Positions 25,833 to 40,719 of a stretch of DNA of 64,000 nt are shown piece after piece. Each line of letters begins with the position of its first letter. The stretch's first letter is position 1. Location of the stretch: assembly GCA_016748015.1 (NCBI GenBank), contig JAAOMT010000445.1, forward strand, positions 179,115 to 243,114, in the 5' to 3' direction. This DNA is from Geosiphon pyriformis (taxonomy: Eukaryota > Glomeromycota > Glomeromycetes > Archaeosporales > Geosiphonaceae). Under the pieces are notes generated by a model. The model was not told the DNA's origin and did no database searches. It saw only the letters and a program-made list of their open reading frames with translations. Made by a program: the position numbers and the translations under genes.

Positions 25833-28053
25833 ATGGCTGACAGCATTTTGCCTTGGGATAGCAATCACTCTACTGTAGACCGAATGAGTGGTGGTGTCGA
25901 TTTTGGTTTTATGGTTACAGAAAAGCTAGGCGTATCTCTCCCAAATTACATTGAAACGGCAATCGAAGTTGGCAAAGTGATAAACCATGCAGTTATCGCT
26001 GTCTTGACTGGTAATATTGCCTTTCTAGTGGAGGATATTGTTTCTTTTGCTTCAGCCGCAAGACATTGTAAAGCTGAGTGTAAACGTCTTGGAGAACAAA
26101 TGAAAATTGCACGGGACTCGGCGAAAGATTTGCTGGATAAATTGGGCAACAGTCCTAAAGAAATTGAGGACAAGAATTTCATCACGGCTTTAAAGGCATT
26201 CGCTATTGTATTGGAGGATGGACGTGCCGTTGTCAAACAACACGCCGAAGCTAAATACGGATTAAAAATTTTTCATGCTAAGAAATTCGCAGCCGAATTT
26301 GTAGATATTGAAGATCGATTAGACCAAGCTTGCGATCGTCTTAACTTAGCTCTCAACATTAGACGCTATGTTGATAGTCAGGACTGGGAAGAAACCCATC
26401 GCACCTGGCATCAAGAAGACCGAATCGCTTTTGAACGACTTAATGCCATGGTGAAAGAATCATTAGAAGAAATTCGAAATAATAAACAGCCTACGAATGA
26501 GACAACTATGCAAACATTCAACGATACGAAAATTGTAACAACTTCTTTCACCAATTGGGAACAATTCAAAACGGATCGACTTTTTACTGCTACATATAAT
26601 GCTGTCGACGAACATAAGAAAATCCGGAGTTTAAAAGTTGTTGTTAAAGTGACTAGAGCGAGGGAAGCTGATCCCAAAGAAATGAAGCTTTTTGCTTTGG
26701 AAGTTTCATATTTAAAAAAATTGGCACCTTGTCCAAATATAATAAAATTGATCGGAATAACACCTAGACGCGGAGTGATGGCACTTGTATTGGAGTATTG
26801 CGAAAAAGGTGATCTTCAAGCTTTGATCGCTGCCGGTGATTTAAGGGGTGATTGGGGTAAAAAGAGAGCAATTTCATTAGGTATTGCTCAAGGTATGTTT
26901 TTTCAATTTTAAACTTATAGATTGGCTCTTTGCGTATTGTATTCTTCTACATTAGCAAAAATTTTCTTTGTTGAACAAAGGCGTGGCTTATCTTCACGAA
27001 GCAGGGATCTTTCACAAATATATTAACAGCGGAAATATTTTGGTGAACAGCCATTTTCAACCAAAAATAACAAATTTTCGGAAATCTCGTTGGACCACTC
27101 AAAACAGCTTAGGTTTTATTGACAGTTTCGAAGAACAGATTCGCTGGACAGCTATAGAACGCCTTGGAGACGAAGTAGCAATATTTACGGCAGCATGCGA
27201 TGTTTATTCATTTGGAATCGTCTATTATGAGATTATTACTGAAAAGTTTCCATGGCAAGGACTTCAATTAGACGCAGTTTATAATCTACGAAAAGTTGAA
27301 GGAAAGGAACTCACTTTTGATCAAAATATACCACCAGCTATTTCAAATATTCTCACAAATTGCACTCATAAAAACCCGCTACAACGCTTTACTACTAAAG
27401 AAATCATTGATCATTTGGAAGCTATCCGACCTGAGGAGCTTGAAACTTCCAATTTCCTTTCACCAGCTTCAATTCCTAGTCTGAATTTAGATGACTTGAT
27501 GTCGGACGACGAAGAAAAATCTAAATCTTTAAAAGACCAAACAATAAAGCTCTCTCTATCAGATGTCTCTGATGAAGAAGGCCCCACACTGGAAGAAATT
27601 TTAAATAATGGCGAAAGTTATCACCAAGCGCTTCAATTTACAAAAGCACGCAAGGAATTCGAAAAAGCAGAAGAAGCTCCACGCGCTTGCTTCCGGTTAG
27701 GAGAATATTATTTTTATGGGAAAGGAGTAGATCAAGATTCTGTTAAAGCCACTAAATACTTTGAAAAAGCGGCCGAGGGTGATGATGGGGATGCAATGGA
27801 TATGCTTGGATTTATATTTCTGACTGGCAAGGGTGGGACCAAAGACCGAAATAAAGCTGTCAAACTCTTTCAAAATGCCGCGGCAAAAGAAATACCGTTT
27901 GGAATATATCATTTGGGTGTGTGTTATTTCAAAGGGATTTGTGTAAATAAAGATAAAGAAGAAGCAAAACGTTTAATATTTAAGGCTGCACGTTTGGGTA
28001 ACGATGAAGCTCAAAGATTTGCACACTCTCAAAAATGGGATGTTCAATCATAG
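25833..28053 (+). CDS. HeLo/MLKL-like N-domain + pseudokinase + Sel1-repeat protein
   Basis: Two exons (25833-26892, 26981-28053; 88-bp GT-AG intron) give 710 residues. Residues 1-210 are helical (NHAVIAVLTGNIAFLVEDIV, then long amphipathic helices) and resemble the four-helix MLKL/HeLo-type domain. A TKL-type kinase domain follows (about 240-525). Lys272 of the VVVKV strand is present and Asn372 of the catalytic loop is kept, but the catalytic HRD is HKY (365-367, Asp to Tyr), the following Lys is Asn, and DFG is NFR (385-387). It is therefore a predicted pseudokinase. After an acidic linker, three or so Sel1 repeats (about 590-710) carry LGEYYFYGKGV, LGFIFLTGKGG and LGVCYFKGI. The reading frame is clean with no decay. 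By analogy with MLKL and fungal HELL-domain proteins it may be a membrane-acting cell-death or signalling executor. Kinase-Sel1 fusions are an expanded class in arbuscular mycorrhizal fungi. The function is inferred. Confidence 0.88.
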
Positions 28054-28424
28054 TAATATTATATGTATTTTTTATGATCATTGAGGACTTCAAAAAAAAA
28101 TTCTATGATCGTATTTTATGTATTACCTTGAATAGCGGGCAAATTGTATATAGGATTATATTTTCGAGAAATGCATCTTCAAGTTCTTGTAGCAGACTAC
28201 CTATCTTAGCTCTTATAGATGATGCCATTGTTCAATCTCAATATTTTAACGCATATGAAATTAAAATTTCAAGGATTCTTATTATAGACATTCAATTTTT
28301 AACTATCTCTTAATGAATCCTTCAATAAAACCATGAGGTTAAAGCGAAATCCCATATAATTAAAATGCGTAAAGGAATCCATGTTGAAATTCGCATCAAA
28401 TGCAAAACTTGCAGGTTATTTTTA

Positions 28425-29729
28425 TCAAGAAATCATCTCTTCTCGAAGATAATCGCATCCTAGACACAATATGACATCTGAATCATTTTCCAAAGTACAC
28501 CTAGGACAGGACCATCCAAGTGATTGTGGAATATATTCAGCAGGAAGATTAATAGATTGAGTGGAAATAAAGTTTCCGTTGTAAAGATTTCCATCAACAA
28601 TCTTCTGTTGATTTGGATGCTCAGCATAACAAACTTCACACTGTAATACCAAAAATTTATTCACAAAAGTGCACCGTGAACATGTCCATTCACTCCAATC
28701 TGATATTCCAGGTATCTTATTTTCTGGAATACGATCCCGAGAACTTGAACTAGAATTCGCAGCAGAAAACTTAGTGATAACGCGTGATGCACTACTACCA
28801 GTTCTAGACCCTTTATCTGTTGTCTCTCCACTCCCACACCATATTCTATCTTTCCTTCTCCTTTCAGCGGCCATATAAGCTTTTTCTCGCAAAGACAGTC
28901 CAGGATTAACAACCCCTCCTAGTCTGCGTCCAGCTTCCATCATTATTTGATCCTTCATTCGCCTTTTTTCAGCAGCTTCTAATGCTTTTATCCGTGACAT
29001 TGCTGTCGGAACGTTATGTGATACCAATTCTCCAAGCCTATGACCTTGACCGAAGAATCGTTCCTGGTCTTTTATCAAGCTATCATACTCTGTATTCAAC
29101 TTATCAAGCATACTATAAAATTCAGCATCATGTGGGCCCCGGACAATGTGTGTTAATCTAGCAAATCGAGATTTGTAAGTAAATATTTGTTAAAGAGTCA
29201 ACAAGTATATAGGGAAAGCTTTAATACTCATGTAACATTGTCCCTATTAAATCATCGAAGGGGTAAAATCTGTTTTTGTCCTCTGCTGCCCTTAAACGAA
29301 TGCATATTTTCATACCATGATTGACGTTTAGGCCTGCAAATAAAAACGGAAGGAATTTATGGAGATAATCATTAATATACAAATAATTAAATTGGAATCT
29401 CGGATTTTATCGCAAAATTTAATATAAAAATTCCAAAGTTAAATCCAAAAGAACTCAAAAATACCAAGCAAATTTGGACTATCAGGAAAAAATTCTGCCA
29501 ACAAACCAACATGCCAACCATGATTTTTCATAATGGGTTTAACCTATATTTGCAATAAGGGTATCTAGTTAGCTGCCCAGTTTTTCGACTTCAGACTCAT
29601 AGAAAAATTTAGGAGACATACAGACAGAGCTATTTTCTTTAAAAGCCCTAAAGCCTCATGATGGTTAGGGTATGAAACTAAAGCTTCGAAACCTTTTATG
29701 AGTTGGTTAGGATCCCTGTTGCTGGCCAT
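28425..29729 (-). CDS. WSS1: WLM-domain metalloprotease, Wss1-like, with two RanBP2 zinc fingers
   Basis: DNA-protein crosslink repair protease family (Wss1/SPRTN-like). The ATG at 29729 gives MASNRDPNQLIKGFEALVSY, then VKPIMKNHGWHVGLLAEFFP, GLNVNHGMKICIRLR and DDLIGTMLHE. This splices (intron about 29159-29228) to LTHIVRGPHDAEFY. The zinc-protease motif HELTH...GPH is intact across the intron. The 28425-29111 exon holds the rest of the WLM domain (about 80 residues), a Ser-rich linker and two RanBP2-type fingers: WTCSRCTFVNKFLVLQCEVC and WSCPRCTLENDSDVILCLGC, both C-x2-C-x10-C-x2-C. Yeast Wss1 lacks such fingers, whereas plant and other fungal relatives can carry them. Converges on the pseudokinase gene. 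Confidence 0.9.
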
Positions 29730-30306
29730 GGTGCTGTTAAATCAATTGTTTAGCGTGCGCAGAAGGCTTTAACGATTCGGTAATGATACTTCGGACATTA
29801 TTAAATGATTTTATTGTAATTTCAGAAATTTGTGACCGAATCTGGCTCATCAGTCTTAAAAGTTACATATTTCCAAGATTTTGAAACTGCTATTTGACCG
29901 TGAGGAAATATTTAATTTGTCTGCGAAAGAATGAATGATTCAAATAAATAACTCTAGGGATGATCCTTATTAATTTCATAACCCACCAGGAACCATATTA
30001 TTAGATTGCTTGCATTTTCAAGTATTACAGCTGTCTTTTTACCTAGAGGTTTGCCCTAGACATACAAACGATTTGATAAGTTATGGATGACGTTCTTCCT
30101 TAAACCTATCAAACTGTAAAATGGAAGATTTCTGTTGCATGATTGATTCCATGAATAGCACTAATGTACTTAAGCGCATAAAGGATATAAATGGGAGTTC
30201 CAAGAATTTTGTCGTATCTCGAGAGGTCTTGCCATCGTTCAAAGAAATTTGCCAACTTTAAGACTGTTAACCTCCTAAACCTGCAAGTTATGGAATTGAA
30301 ATGGTG
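29730..30306. other. Intergenic, WLM gene to U2AF 3' end
   Basis: About 580 bp of mixed composition between two minus-strand genes. I see no motif-bearing ORF and no RNA gene. It should contain the WLM promoter and the U2AF 3' UTR. Confidence 0.5.
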
Positions 30307-32528
<2,222 letters not shown>

Positions 32529-34118
32529 TAGTATGTCCTAAAAGAATAATGAGTGAAGCCAATTAGATTGATTGGCTTTCGAAAGGGTTTTGTTGCAGAG
32601 CAAGCAATAGAATCACAATAAAGCGTGCTGAAATATAAAAAAAGGCGTAAGCAAAGCAAATTGCAATCATTCTCAAGACTGGGAAGACAATCATTTTGCT
32701 GATAGGATCGATGCTAAGCTGTGCTGATTTTTAAACAAAAAAGCAAGGGAAACAGTTTGGGTTCTTAAGGCTTGTGAGTAAATAAGGAACATAAAAACAT
32801 CTTTTGAAGCGAACAACCTTTCACCGCGCCAACCTCAGACCCCTGAAGTGGGTAATTGTATTGGTTGTAAGTATTCTTTTCATCCCAGTATGTGTCGAAG
32901 TTCCCCGGGTTTTGCATTTTTGAAAGATGCGTCCCAAGGAGGGTTTTACTTTTATTGTAACAGTAAAACACAAAACAGGATTCTATTCCAAATATTATAC
33001 TATTTGTGTTACTACACACGCCTGTCCACTAAAAAATGTTCGAGTTAATAAATATTTCCAGCAAATTTTTTTTATATTAATAATTATTTTAATGTTAAAA
33101 ATGATTTATTATTTAATTACAAATTTTTATGTTTTAATAGTTTTAGTAATTAATTATAATTTTCAGATTGTAACAACTAAAAAATTTTCAAAATTAAAAT
33201 AAATAAAATGAGCATTAATAAAAAATAAAAGAAATTATATACGTATATAACTGTTAATAAATTATAATAAAATAAAAGAATTATATAAAATTTAATGCAA
33301 ATGGAATTCAAAAATGTAATAATAATAAGATAATTTATAGATTTTAATAAAGATTGCTGAAAATAACAAATAATAACAAATATTAATATTATATTAAATT
33401 ACTTTTAAATAAATAAATATTATTTTATAATGTTAAAATGAATGATGTGATTTTTTAAAAATTAAAGTATTATTATTTTATATTTTAAATTAATTAATAA
33501 AAAAATTATTTTTATTAATGTTATACATAAAATAAACTATAAATTTAACAACTAAAATAATTGATCAGAAATTAATTTCACTAAATTAATCATATTAAAA
33601 TAAATCTACTAAAATAAATATAATAATAAAAATTAGGTTTTTTTAAAATTGTTCAAAATAACCAATATTATGCTTAACGACCTGTCTTTTAATACTTTAA
33701 TCAAACATTATTTACAGTTAATGGAATTGTTTCATCCAGTAAAATTTTCTCTAGCGAGTATTTTTTCGATCTGTCTGATTTTGCTAATAAATCTAAAATC
33801 TTCATGTCTTCATAAATATTAAATAATGATTGATGCATCTTCCGCCATTAAAAAGATTCCGTTACCCGCTTCGAGGTTATTCGAATGATTGTAATTAATT
33901 ACTGTTTAACTCCAAAACTAAATTATTAATACGGGATTTCTTAAATTTTTACACTTTCTAATAACTGTTAAATAAAATGTCTGTTTTTTGCTTCTACCCA
34001 ACCAAAATTAAATGTATTTTTACATCTGTTAACCTGAAAATAATGTTTCCCCTCGTAGCCTATTCTTGATTGGTTGTCCACCCGCCCGCCTAGCTACCAA
34101 CCAGGCTATCCGATATCA
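32529..34118. other. Intergenic with AT island
   Basis: The first about 500 bp are mixed and probably hold the U2AF promoter. From about 33040 to 33670 the sequence is nearly pure A/T. No supportable ORF on either strand. Confidence 0.55.
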
Positions 34119-37100
34119 TCAGGATCGGTCGGAGAACTCCTCGAGCATTATGAAGATATTTTCGGCCGCCAACGCCCATTGATCAGTGGCCCGAGCCTCC
34201 TGGACTGTGATGAGACCTTGGACCATTTGCCTGTTATGTGGAAAATATATTGATTGGTTACACATTTTTAGCTCAACAAAGACAAAGAGCTTTTCCACTT
34301 ACGCCAGTCCGAAAAGTTCTACAAACTTATTAGACTTGGCCCAATTTATAGTCTGGGTCAAGTATTCCGGTAATTCTGCGAGCTGCTTGGCGCCGCGTTT
34401 CACCAGCAGCGCGTACCTAAAATGTCGTTTAAAGCGATGAATTGAACAGAAATAAAGGAGATAATAATTGAAAAAGAAAGCTAATTTCATCCAAAAGCTA
34501 AAAAAATTCTAACTAACAGTTTTGTGTACGCGCTGAGGGATTTCGCTAGCAATTTGGCAGCCCGCCGACACTTAGCCTGATAATCTTGGTTCCATAACTC
34601 AAGCTGCCGGTTAACCTCGGCCAGATTCTTATTCGAGTCATCAAGCAACTGGCGAGCAGCTTTGAGGTCCTCCTCAGCCGCTGGCAAAGAGGCTCGATTC
34701 TGGGTTGTCAGGTTCTCCAATGTCTTCTGCTTCTCTGAGCAAGTTTTTTGGCGATCGATAATCTCTTTTTGTAAAGCCGTCTTTTTTTTGGAGAGGTCTT
34801 GCTGGTTCCCCAAAGGATCGTTGATTAGACGACCCGCTTGATGTTTAAACGAGCTTCCTGACTCATAATATCTAAATTAGAAAAGAATTGAGATTTTATA
34901 AGGGAGTCTTTATAAAAATCCATAAACGAAGTTGAAAACAACATAAATACCTCATTAGTTCGGGAGAACTCATATCGTCACCTCCGGGAGCTGTCTTGAT
35001 ATTTGAAGAAGGAACTGTTAATTTTTCTGGTCTTTCTGATGCTTTTTCTGCCGTGGTGGAATTAGCTATTTTAAGTTTTGGCGGAAGATCTGTGATATTA
35101 TGCCGTCGTTCATAGGTTTTGTTCGTATTAGAGACAGATACGCTAGAATTTGAGCGATCTGATGTGTGTTCAACCGAGTCAGTCTTGTAATTTGAAGAGC
35201 GATCTGTTCCTTTCTCACGTTTTTCGTCTTTGGTGGAGAGAGAGGAGTTGGGAAGATGGGATGTTTCTTCATCCGTAGTAGTTTTGTTATTCGAAGGACG
35301 ATCCGTTCCTTTTAGGCGTTTCTCATTGTTTTGAATGGTGTTGGAAAACCCGGATTTTGAACGATCTGTCCCTTTATCGCGTAGCTCGTTGCCCTGACTT
35401 GTATTATGAACAGACATGCGAGCCTTTGAGCGATCGTTTGTTATATGTTCATCCGTGGTAGGTTTGTGATTTGAAGAACGATCCGTCCCTTTTTCGCGTC
35501 TTTCTTTGATTTGGTTCGTGTTAGAGAGAGATGAACTGGGACGATCGGTCATTTCTTCATCCATAGTAGCTTTGTTATTTGAAGAACGGTCTGTTCCTTT
35601 CTGGCGTCTTTCTTTGGTCTGGTTTGTGGCAGAGAGAGATGAGCTGGGACGATCGGTTTCTTCTTCCGTGGTAGCTTTGTAATTTGAAGAACGGTCTGTT
35701 CCTTTCTGGCGTCTCTCTTTGGTCTGGCTTGTGGTATAAAAAGATGAGCTGGGATGATCGGTGGTTTCTTCGGCCGTGGAAAATTTACCATTTGTTAGGC
35801 GATCTGTTCCTTTGTCATATTTTTCATGAGTCGGGTTAAAGACCGATGTACTGGATTTTGGACGATTTATTGTTTGTTCACTTGTAGTAGAAGCCCCAAA
35901 TTTATTATTAGAGGAACGATCTGATATTTTATCGCGTCTTTCAGAGTTCTGGGTGCTGCTAAAGACAGATGTGCTGGATTTTTCGCGATCTGTTATATGT
36001 TCAACCGTAGAGGTCACTGATTTGCTGTTAGAGGAGCGATCAGATGCTTTATCTCGCGTTGTATATGTCCCAGATTTGCTGTTATTGGAAGAACGATCTG
36101 ATATCTTATCGCGTCTTTCCGAGTTTTGACCATTGTTAGAGATAGATGAGCCAGATTTTTGACGGTCTATTACGGGTTCAACTGTGTTAGATGTCCCAAA
36201 TTTGCTATTGGAAGAACGATCTGGCACTTTACCTCGGGTTGTAGATGCCCCACTTTTATTACTGTTAGAAAAGCGATCTGTTGTTTTATCACGTCTTTCA
36301 GAGTTCTGGGTGGTTTTAGTCCTGTTAGTTGACGGGTGATCGGTGTCTCGTCTTTCAGAGATCTGGCTAGTAGCAGATGAACTGGACTTTGAACGATCTT
36401 TTTGTTGTTCAGCAGTGCTAGATGTTCCAACCCTATTAGCTGGCGGACGATCGGTCACTTGATCTCTTCGATCAGAAAGCTGACTAGTATTGGAGAGAGA
36501 CCGTCTGGATTTCGAACGTTCATTGATTGGTTCAACAGTGATGGATTTTGCCGATCTATTAGTTGATGGGCGATCTGTCGATTGATCGCGTCTTTCGTTC
36601 ACCTCGCTGGGGGGATTAGGACCAGAGGAGTTGGCGGTTCTCGAGCGACCTGTGATTTGTTCAACGGAGGTAGAGGTGTCGGATTTGTTATTTGAAGAGC
36701 GATCTGCGAATTTGGAGCGCTTGTCGGAGATCACGCTCACATTAGAACCAGATGATGGACTCGATTTCAAGCGATCCGGCATTTTTTCTGCTGCATTAGA
36801 TGTGTTAGATTTTTTCTTGGAAAAATGATTTGTTGTCGTCTCGTCATCGGTTTTTTTTACAGTTAAAGAGCGATCTGTTAAATTGTCGCGTCTTTCAGAA
36901 ATCTGGTTCAGAGGATCTATTTTAAGCTCTAAAATGGTAGCGCTACCATTTGAAGAACGATCGGTTATTTTGTCACGCCTTTCATTAATCTGATTTGTAT
37001 TAGATATAGACGAATTCGCTTTAGTTGGGTTGATTGTGGCAGCAGAAGAGGATTGGCTCGCTTTCCGATCCTTGGACGAAATATCGGGACCAGCAATCTT

Positions 37101-39091
37101 GCGTCTTTTAAATGGTAAGACGTCCTGTTCCACATCATGGTCCAGATGCCTTTTTGGTACCGGGACTTGAAGGCTATTGAGAGAAATTAGCGGAGCAGAT
37201 CAAGATAATTAGTATTTACGTAATCTTCAAAGATGAAAAATGAAGATCATGACTTACTACACCCACAATGTAGATTCGAGCTCATTGGCAGAGGTCAAAG
37301 GAGTTGGACGCTCTGGAGTGCGGGATCTGTCCCGAGCACCAACCCCTCGTTGCCGTGGAGATCGTGAGAGAGATCTGGAGCGGTTCGGGCCACTTCTAAT
37401 TGCTGGAATCCTTTTCAAAGCTGAACAAGATGGAAGAGCCGAATCAATCTCCATCCCATCCTCCACCAATTGTAAGAGAGACTTCATCATTATGTCCACC
37501 TCCATTCCAAAGCCTTGCTCACCCTCTTGCTTAAAATAAAATATACATAAGAAATCATGAATATCAAATTCTTATAATTGTGATATGAAATAGAAAAAAA
37601 ATGAATCAAGAAACTTACCCGACTTCCCTCTGATTTTCCCTTCATTTTTGAATCCTTGAGAGTACTCGAAGTACTCTTTATTATTGAATTTGATAGATTG
37701 AGATTGTGTAAATTTAACATGACTTTTTCAAAATAAGTCAACCCTTCAATTTCTTACCAGCTCCCCGATAGCCTTTCTCTTCCCTTTAGTGTCCCGCGGA
37801 GGGGGGATCATAGCCTTTTTAACGGTCTTCTTCCCTCCCTTTGGTCTTGGTACTTTCGGGGTGATAATCGGTTGTAAAGGCATTAATCTTTGCCTTTCTT
37901 TAAATGATTCTAATGCCAATCGAGTTTGCTCTTCTTCCCGCCTAAATATAAGAAAAATATAAAATTAGTGTCAACTCAAAGGGCAGGAAGGTTTGTGTTG
38001 TTTCATTTGTATTTATCTTGTTCAGAAAAAGGGTTAAAAACTTAACCAATACAAGAAAATTTTCCAGAAAAGGATGACGATAATGAATAAGCAAAATTTC
38101 TTCAAAGCTCATGGCTTTTTGCCAAATGATTTTTGTCGGATGCAAATTACTTGATTTTTTCGACTAATTTGAAAAAAAAAATTTTTTTGATGGAATCGTA
38201 ATTCCAAAAAATATTGATGTGAATTAGAAGGTTGATCAGAGGGAAAACTGATGTTGGAGGGTAACTTGGAAGAAATTCTTGATCGATAGGATTTTAAATC
38301 GAAAATTGAATGATTAAATCCATAGGATAATAAATTAAGACAGCGAGGTATAGAGAATTTTAATTGGAAGGTAATTTTGGGCAGATATTGATGTGAAGCA
38401 ACCTGAATGGAAATGAGGTCACGGTTAATTAGATTCAAACTTACTTTTTCTGACGCTCAGCTTCTTCTTCTTCGGCCTTCTTCTTTGCTGCCTTCTCTCG
38501 AAGTACTAGCCTCCTGTAGCATTAGTAATGTAGAGGGGTTTTTTTTTGAAATTTCACATTAATTCCACATTTATAATTTACGATACATAATCATAGGGTA
38601 CTTACGCATCCTCCAGCTGTTGTTCCATATTATCTTCGTTCGGCCGTGCTGGAAGTCTGGTTACGGGTACTGGTGGCGCTGCCGAGGCTCTTAGGACTGG
38701 TGGCGGTGCTCGAGACTAAGTAAAGTTGATTTTTATAGAAATTCATTTTTAATTTATTATTAGGGAAAACAAATGAATTCCTTTTTTCATCATTTTTTTA
38801 TAGCTTAAGTTTAGACTTGATATTTCTAATGATATGGAAGGACCAAATACTTACCCTACTAGGCAACCACATCTGAATTCTATGTATCGATGGATCTGGT
38901 ACTTTACTACTACTCTTAAAAGATGCCCATTCGTCAAAGGGACAGTCCGGTTGATCGGGACCCAAGACAAACACGGTCCCACGCTGAGGAAAAGCGATTA
39001 GTGGACCGATTTTGGCACAAAGTGAAGCGAGTTTTCCACGGTCATGTAACAATCGTTCTACGCGATCACCTTGGTTTTGTTGGGTAGCCAT
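34119..39091 (-). CDS. Large unrecognised protein with about 17 tandem ERRDK/TDRSS repeats
   Basis: I do not recognise this gene. About ten exons from ATG 39091 to TGA 34119-34121 join in frame. Checked junctions include GTGTA|GTAAGT to C-CTTCAAG (V-Y-L-Q-V), AGTCGG|GTAAGT to CAAGAGGG, and ATGAG|GTATTT to ATATTATG. The product is roughly 1,200-1,250 residues. Parts: an N-terminal globular segment (RGTVFVLGPDQPDCPFDEWA, about residues 1-80); an AEEEEAERQ-type charged coiled coil; a basic Ser/Arg patch (RSRSLSRSPRQ) and an NLS-like PFKRRK; then about 620 residues of roughly 17 repeats, 30-45 long, with core ERRDK-x-TDRSSN and a Ser/Thr-rich spacer; then a helical C-terminus with a coiled coil (about 34520-34860) and a last helix ending EEFSDRS. 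The repeat frame is fully open while codons vary, which argues for selection. Nuclear location is inferred. Confidence 0.72.
34975..37060 (-). repeat. Coding tandem repeat, about 100-130 bp units (ERRDK repeats)
   Basis: About 17 diverged units inside the large gene. On the plus strand each unit carries a variant of cgatctgt/cgatcggt near a cgtctttc block, the reverse complement of the DRS and ERRD codons. Units 11 and 12 (about 35470-35740) are the most alike, which suggests recent expansion. Confidence 0.85.
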
Positions 39092-39850
39092 TACGATAAG
39101 TTTGCTGGAAATTTGGAGTGACTTGTGAAAAGTAGAATGTAGAGTTGAATGACAGAACTTTGTAAACGTATAGTCTTTTTAACTTGCTGTGTTTAATAAA
39201 TCGCAAGTTAAAGACTACGAATAAAACAAATTAGAAGGTTTTCTCCTTGTGTTGCCAACAAAATTTTTCCAGGGCAGTTATTGAATAAGATATATTTACA
39301 GGTGAATTAGAACATGTTCTGAATTTTTATTGTTCGCCAATATTACACAGTAGACAATACAGAAGTGAGTGGTTGAGTGATATCTCGTTATCATTATCAT
39401 TATCATCAAATTCAATAATCATCTCCGACCCAATTCCTGAGGTTTCGGCTCGAGTAAAGGAGGAATATTCAATGATCCAACCCAATTAGGCAGGGATTAG
39501 AAATGATTGTCCTAACTAAAACCCTGGTGCAAACTTCAACTATTAGTCACTAAATTTCCAAGAATCCTGGGAACTTTGAACGAGCTCCAATTTGGTATAC
39601 CACCACGTTGTGCTTCAAAAGTTGTACACGAGGCATTGGAGTTCACGAAATCAGAGTTCAATTTTGAATATAATTTAGAATATTATCATATTTTTTTCGC
39701 CCAAGGACATTTATAATTTTACGTATCTTTAATAATTAAATTCTTTTATTATTAAATCACGAGGTGAGCATAATATCTGAATGTGCCTTTGAATTGATTA
39801 ATAAAACCCTTTTTTTTAATAAAATTTCTTCATCAAAGATTTTTATTAGA
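39092..39850. other. Intergenic upstream of the ERRDK-repeat gene
   Basis: Mixed composition, with a short (attatc)n tract near 39390-39410. A short open frame beginning at 39764 runs into the duplicated segment. No recognisable gene. Confidence 0.4.
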
Positions 39851-40036
39851 AGCAACATTACGATGAAATTTTCATTCAGAAGACGAAAGTTTGGAGTAGA
39901 GATCAAGTTCATTCATGATCGTAAATACTATATGGAAATTTTCAAAAACCAGCTTGCGAAATAATTCGTTTTATACCTCCGTTTTCGAGGAGTTCCCACC
40001 ATATTATTATTATATTATAAAAGGTCTTATGGTTAA

Positions 40037-40609
40037 TATGGCAAAAGGGATTGGGAAATAGAATATGAAATCCCGATATCTATAAATCATTATTCGATCC
40101 TGCATCCAAATTCTGATGAACTTCCTGATGTTTTTGAAGAATGCGCAAAGTTCGGTGTATTTTTCACGGGCTATTCACCTTATAGTTATCCCACTCTTCA
40201 TCAAGATATTTTAGTTCAAATTGAATTGACAATTCTCAAACGCATATCTGAAGGCGAAAAAAATTTCACACTCAAATTTATTTCTATCAAAAAATACTTT
40301 GAAACTAATCAACAAATTGAAATAATTTACCCCATCTTGCTTAGATTGTTTATTTTCAACAATCCAAATAATCGTCAAAATGATGAATTCAAATCCTCAT
40401 TGTCCCTTATTTCAGAGCTCCTACAAATTTTAATTGCATTCGAAGAATTCAATTACTCGGAAAACAATGAATTCGAATCCAACAGTGACATCGAACACGA
40501 CCATGGACCACCAAAACCCAGGAATTTCTCGATTTTTCTCTGTTGTGGAATTTTGGCATTTTTTATCCTGGCAATTTATATTCAATGTTACAATCTTTAT
40601 TTCAGGTAA
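40037..40609 (+). CDS. Unknown protein, C-terminal exon with one membrane segment (left copy)
   Basis: I do not recognise this protein. The frame is open for about 190 codons from 40037 to TAA 40607-40609 but contains no ATG, so it must be spliced to an upstream exon (a candidate is the 39764-39964 frame) or be a decayed gene. Visible parts are an N-terminal DWEIEYEIPISINHYS stretch, VFFTGYSPYSYPTLHQ, a helical middle with KNFTLKFISIKKYFETN, and an acidic patch (SENNEFESNSDIEHDHG). A C-terminal hydrophobic helix (FSIFLCCGILAFFILAIYIQ) is consistent with a tail-anchored or single-pass protein. The final codons overlap a CAG|GTAATA donor-like site, so the frame could continue in another exon. 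Confidence 0.45.
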   Translation, partial: YGKRDWEIEYEIPISINHYSILHPNSDELPDVFEECAKFGVFFTGYSPYSYPTLHQDILVQIELTILKRISEGEKNFTLKFISIKKYFETNQQIEIIYPILLRLFIFNNPNNRQNDEFKSSLSLISELLQILIAFEEFNYSENNEFESNSDIEHDHGPPKPRNFSIFLCCGILAFFILAIYIQCYNLYFR

Positions 40610-40719
40610 TATATAAGTGATTTTTACCATACATGTTGTTACACGAATCGGTTTTTATATCATATAACAGTCATTTACTAAGTCATATCTTCACTATTTG
40701 TGAAGAAATAAATTGATTT

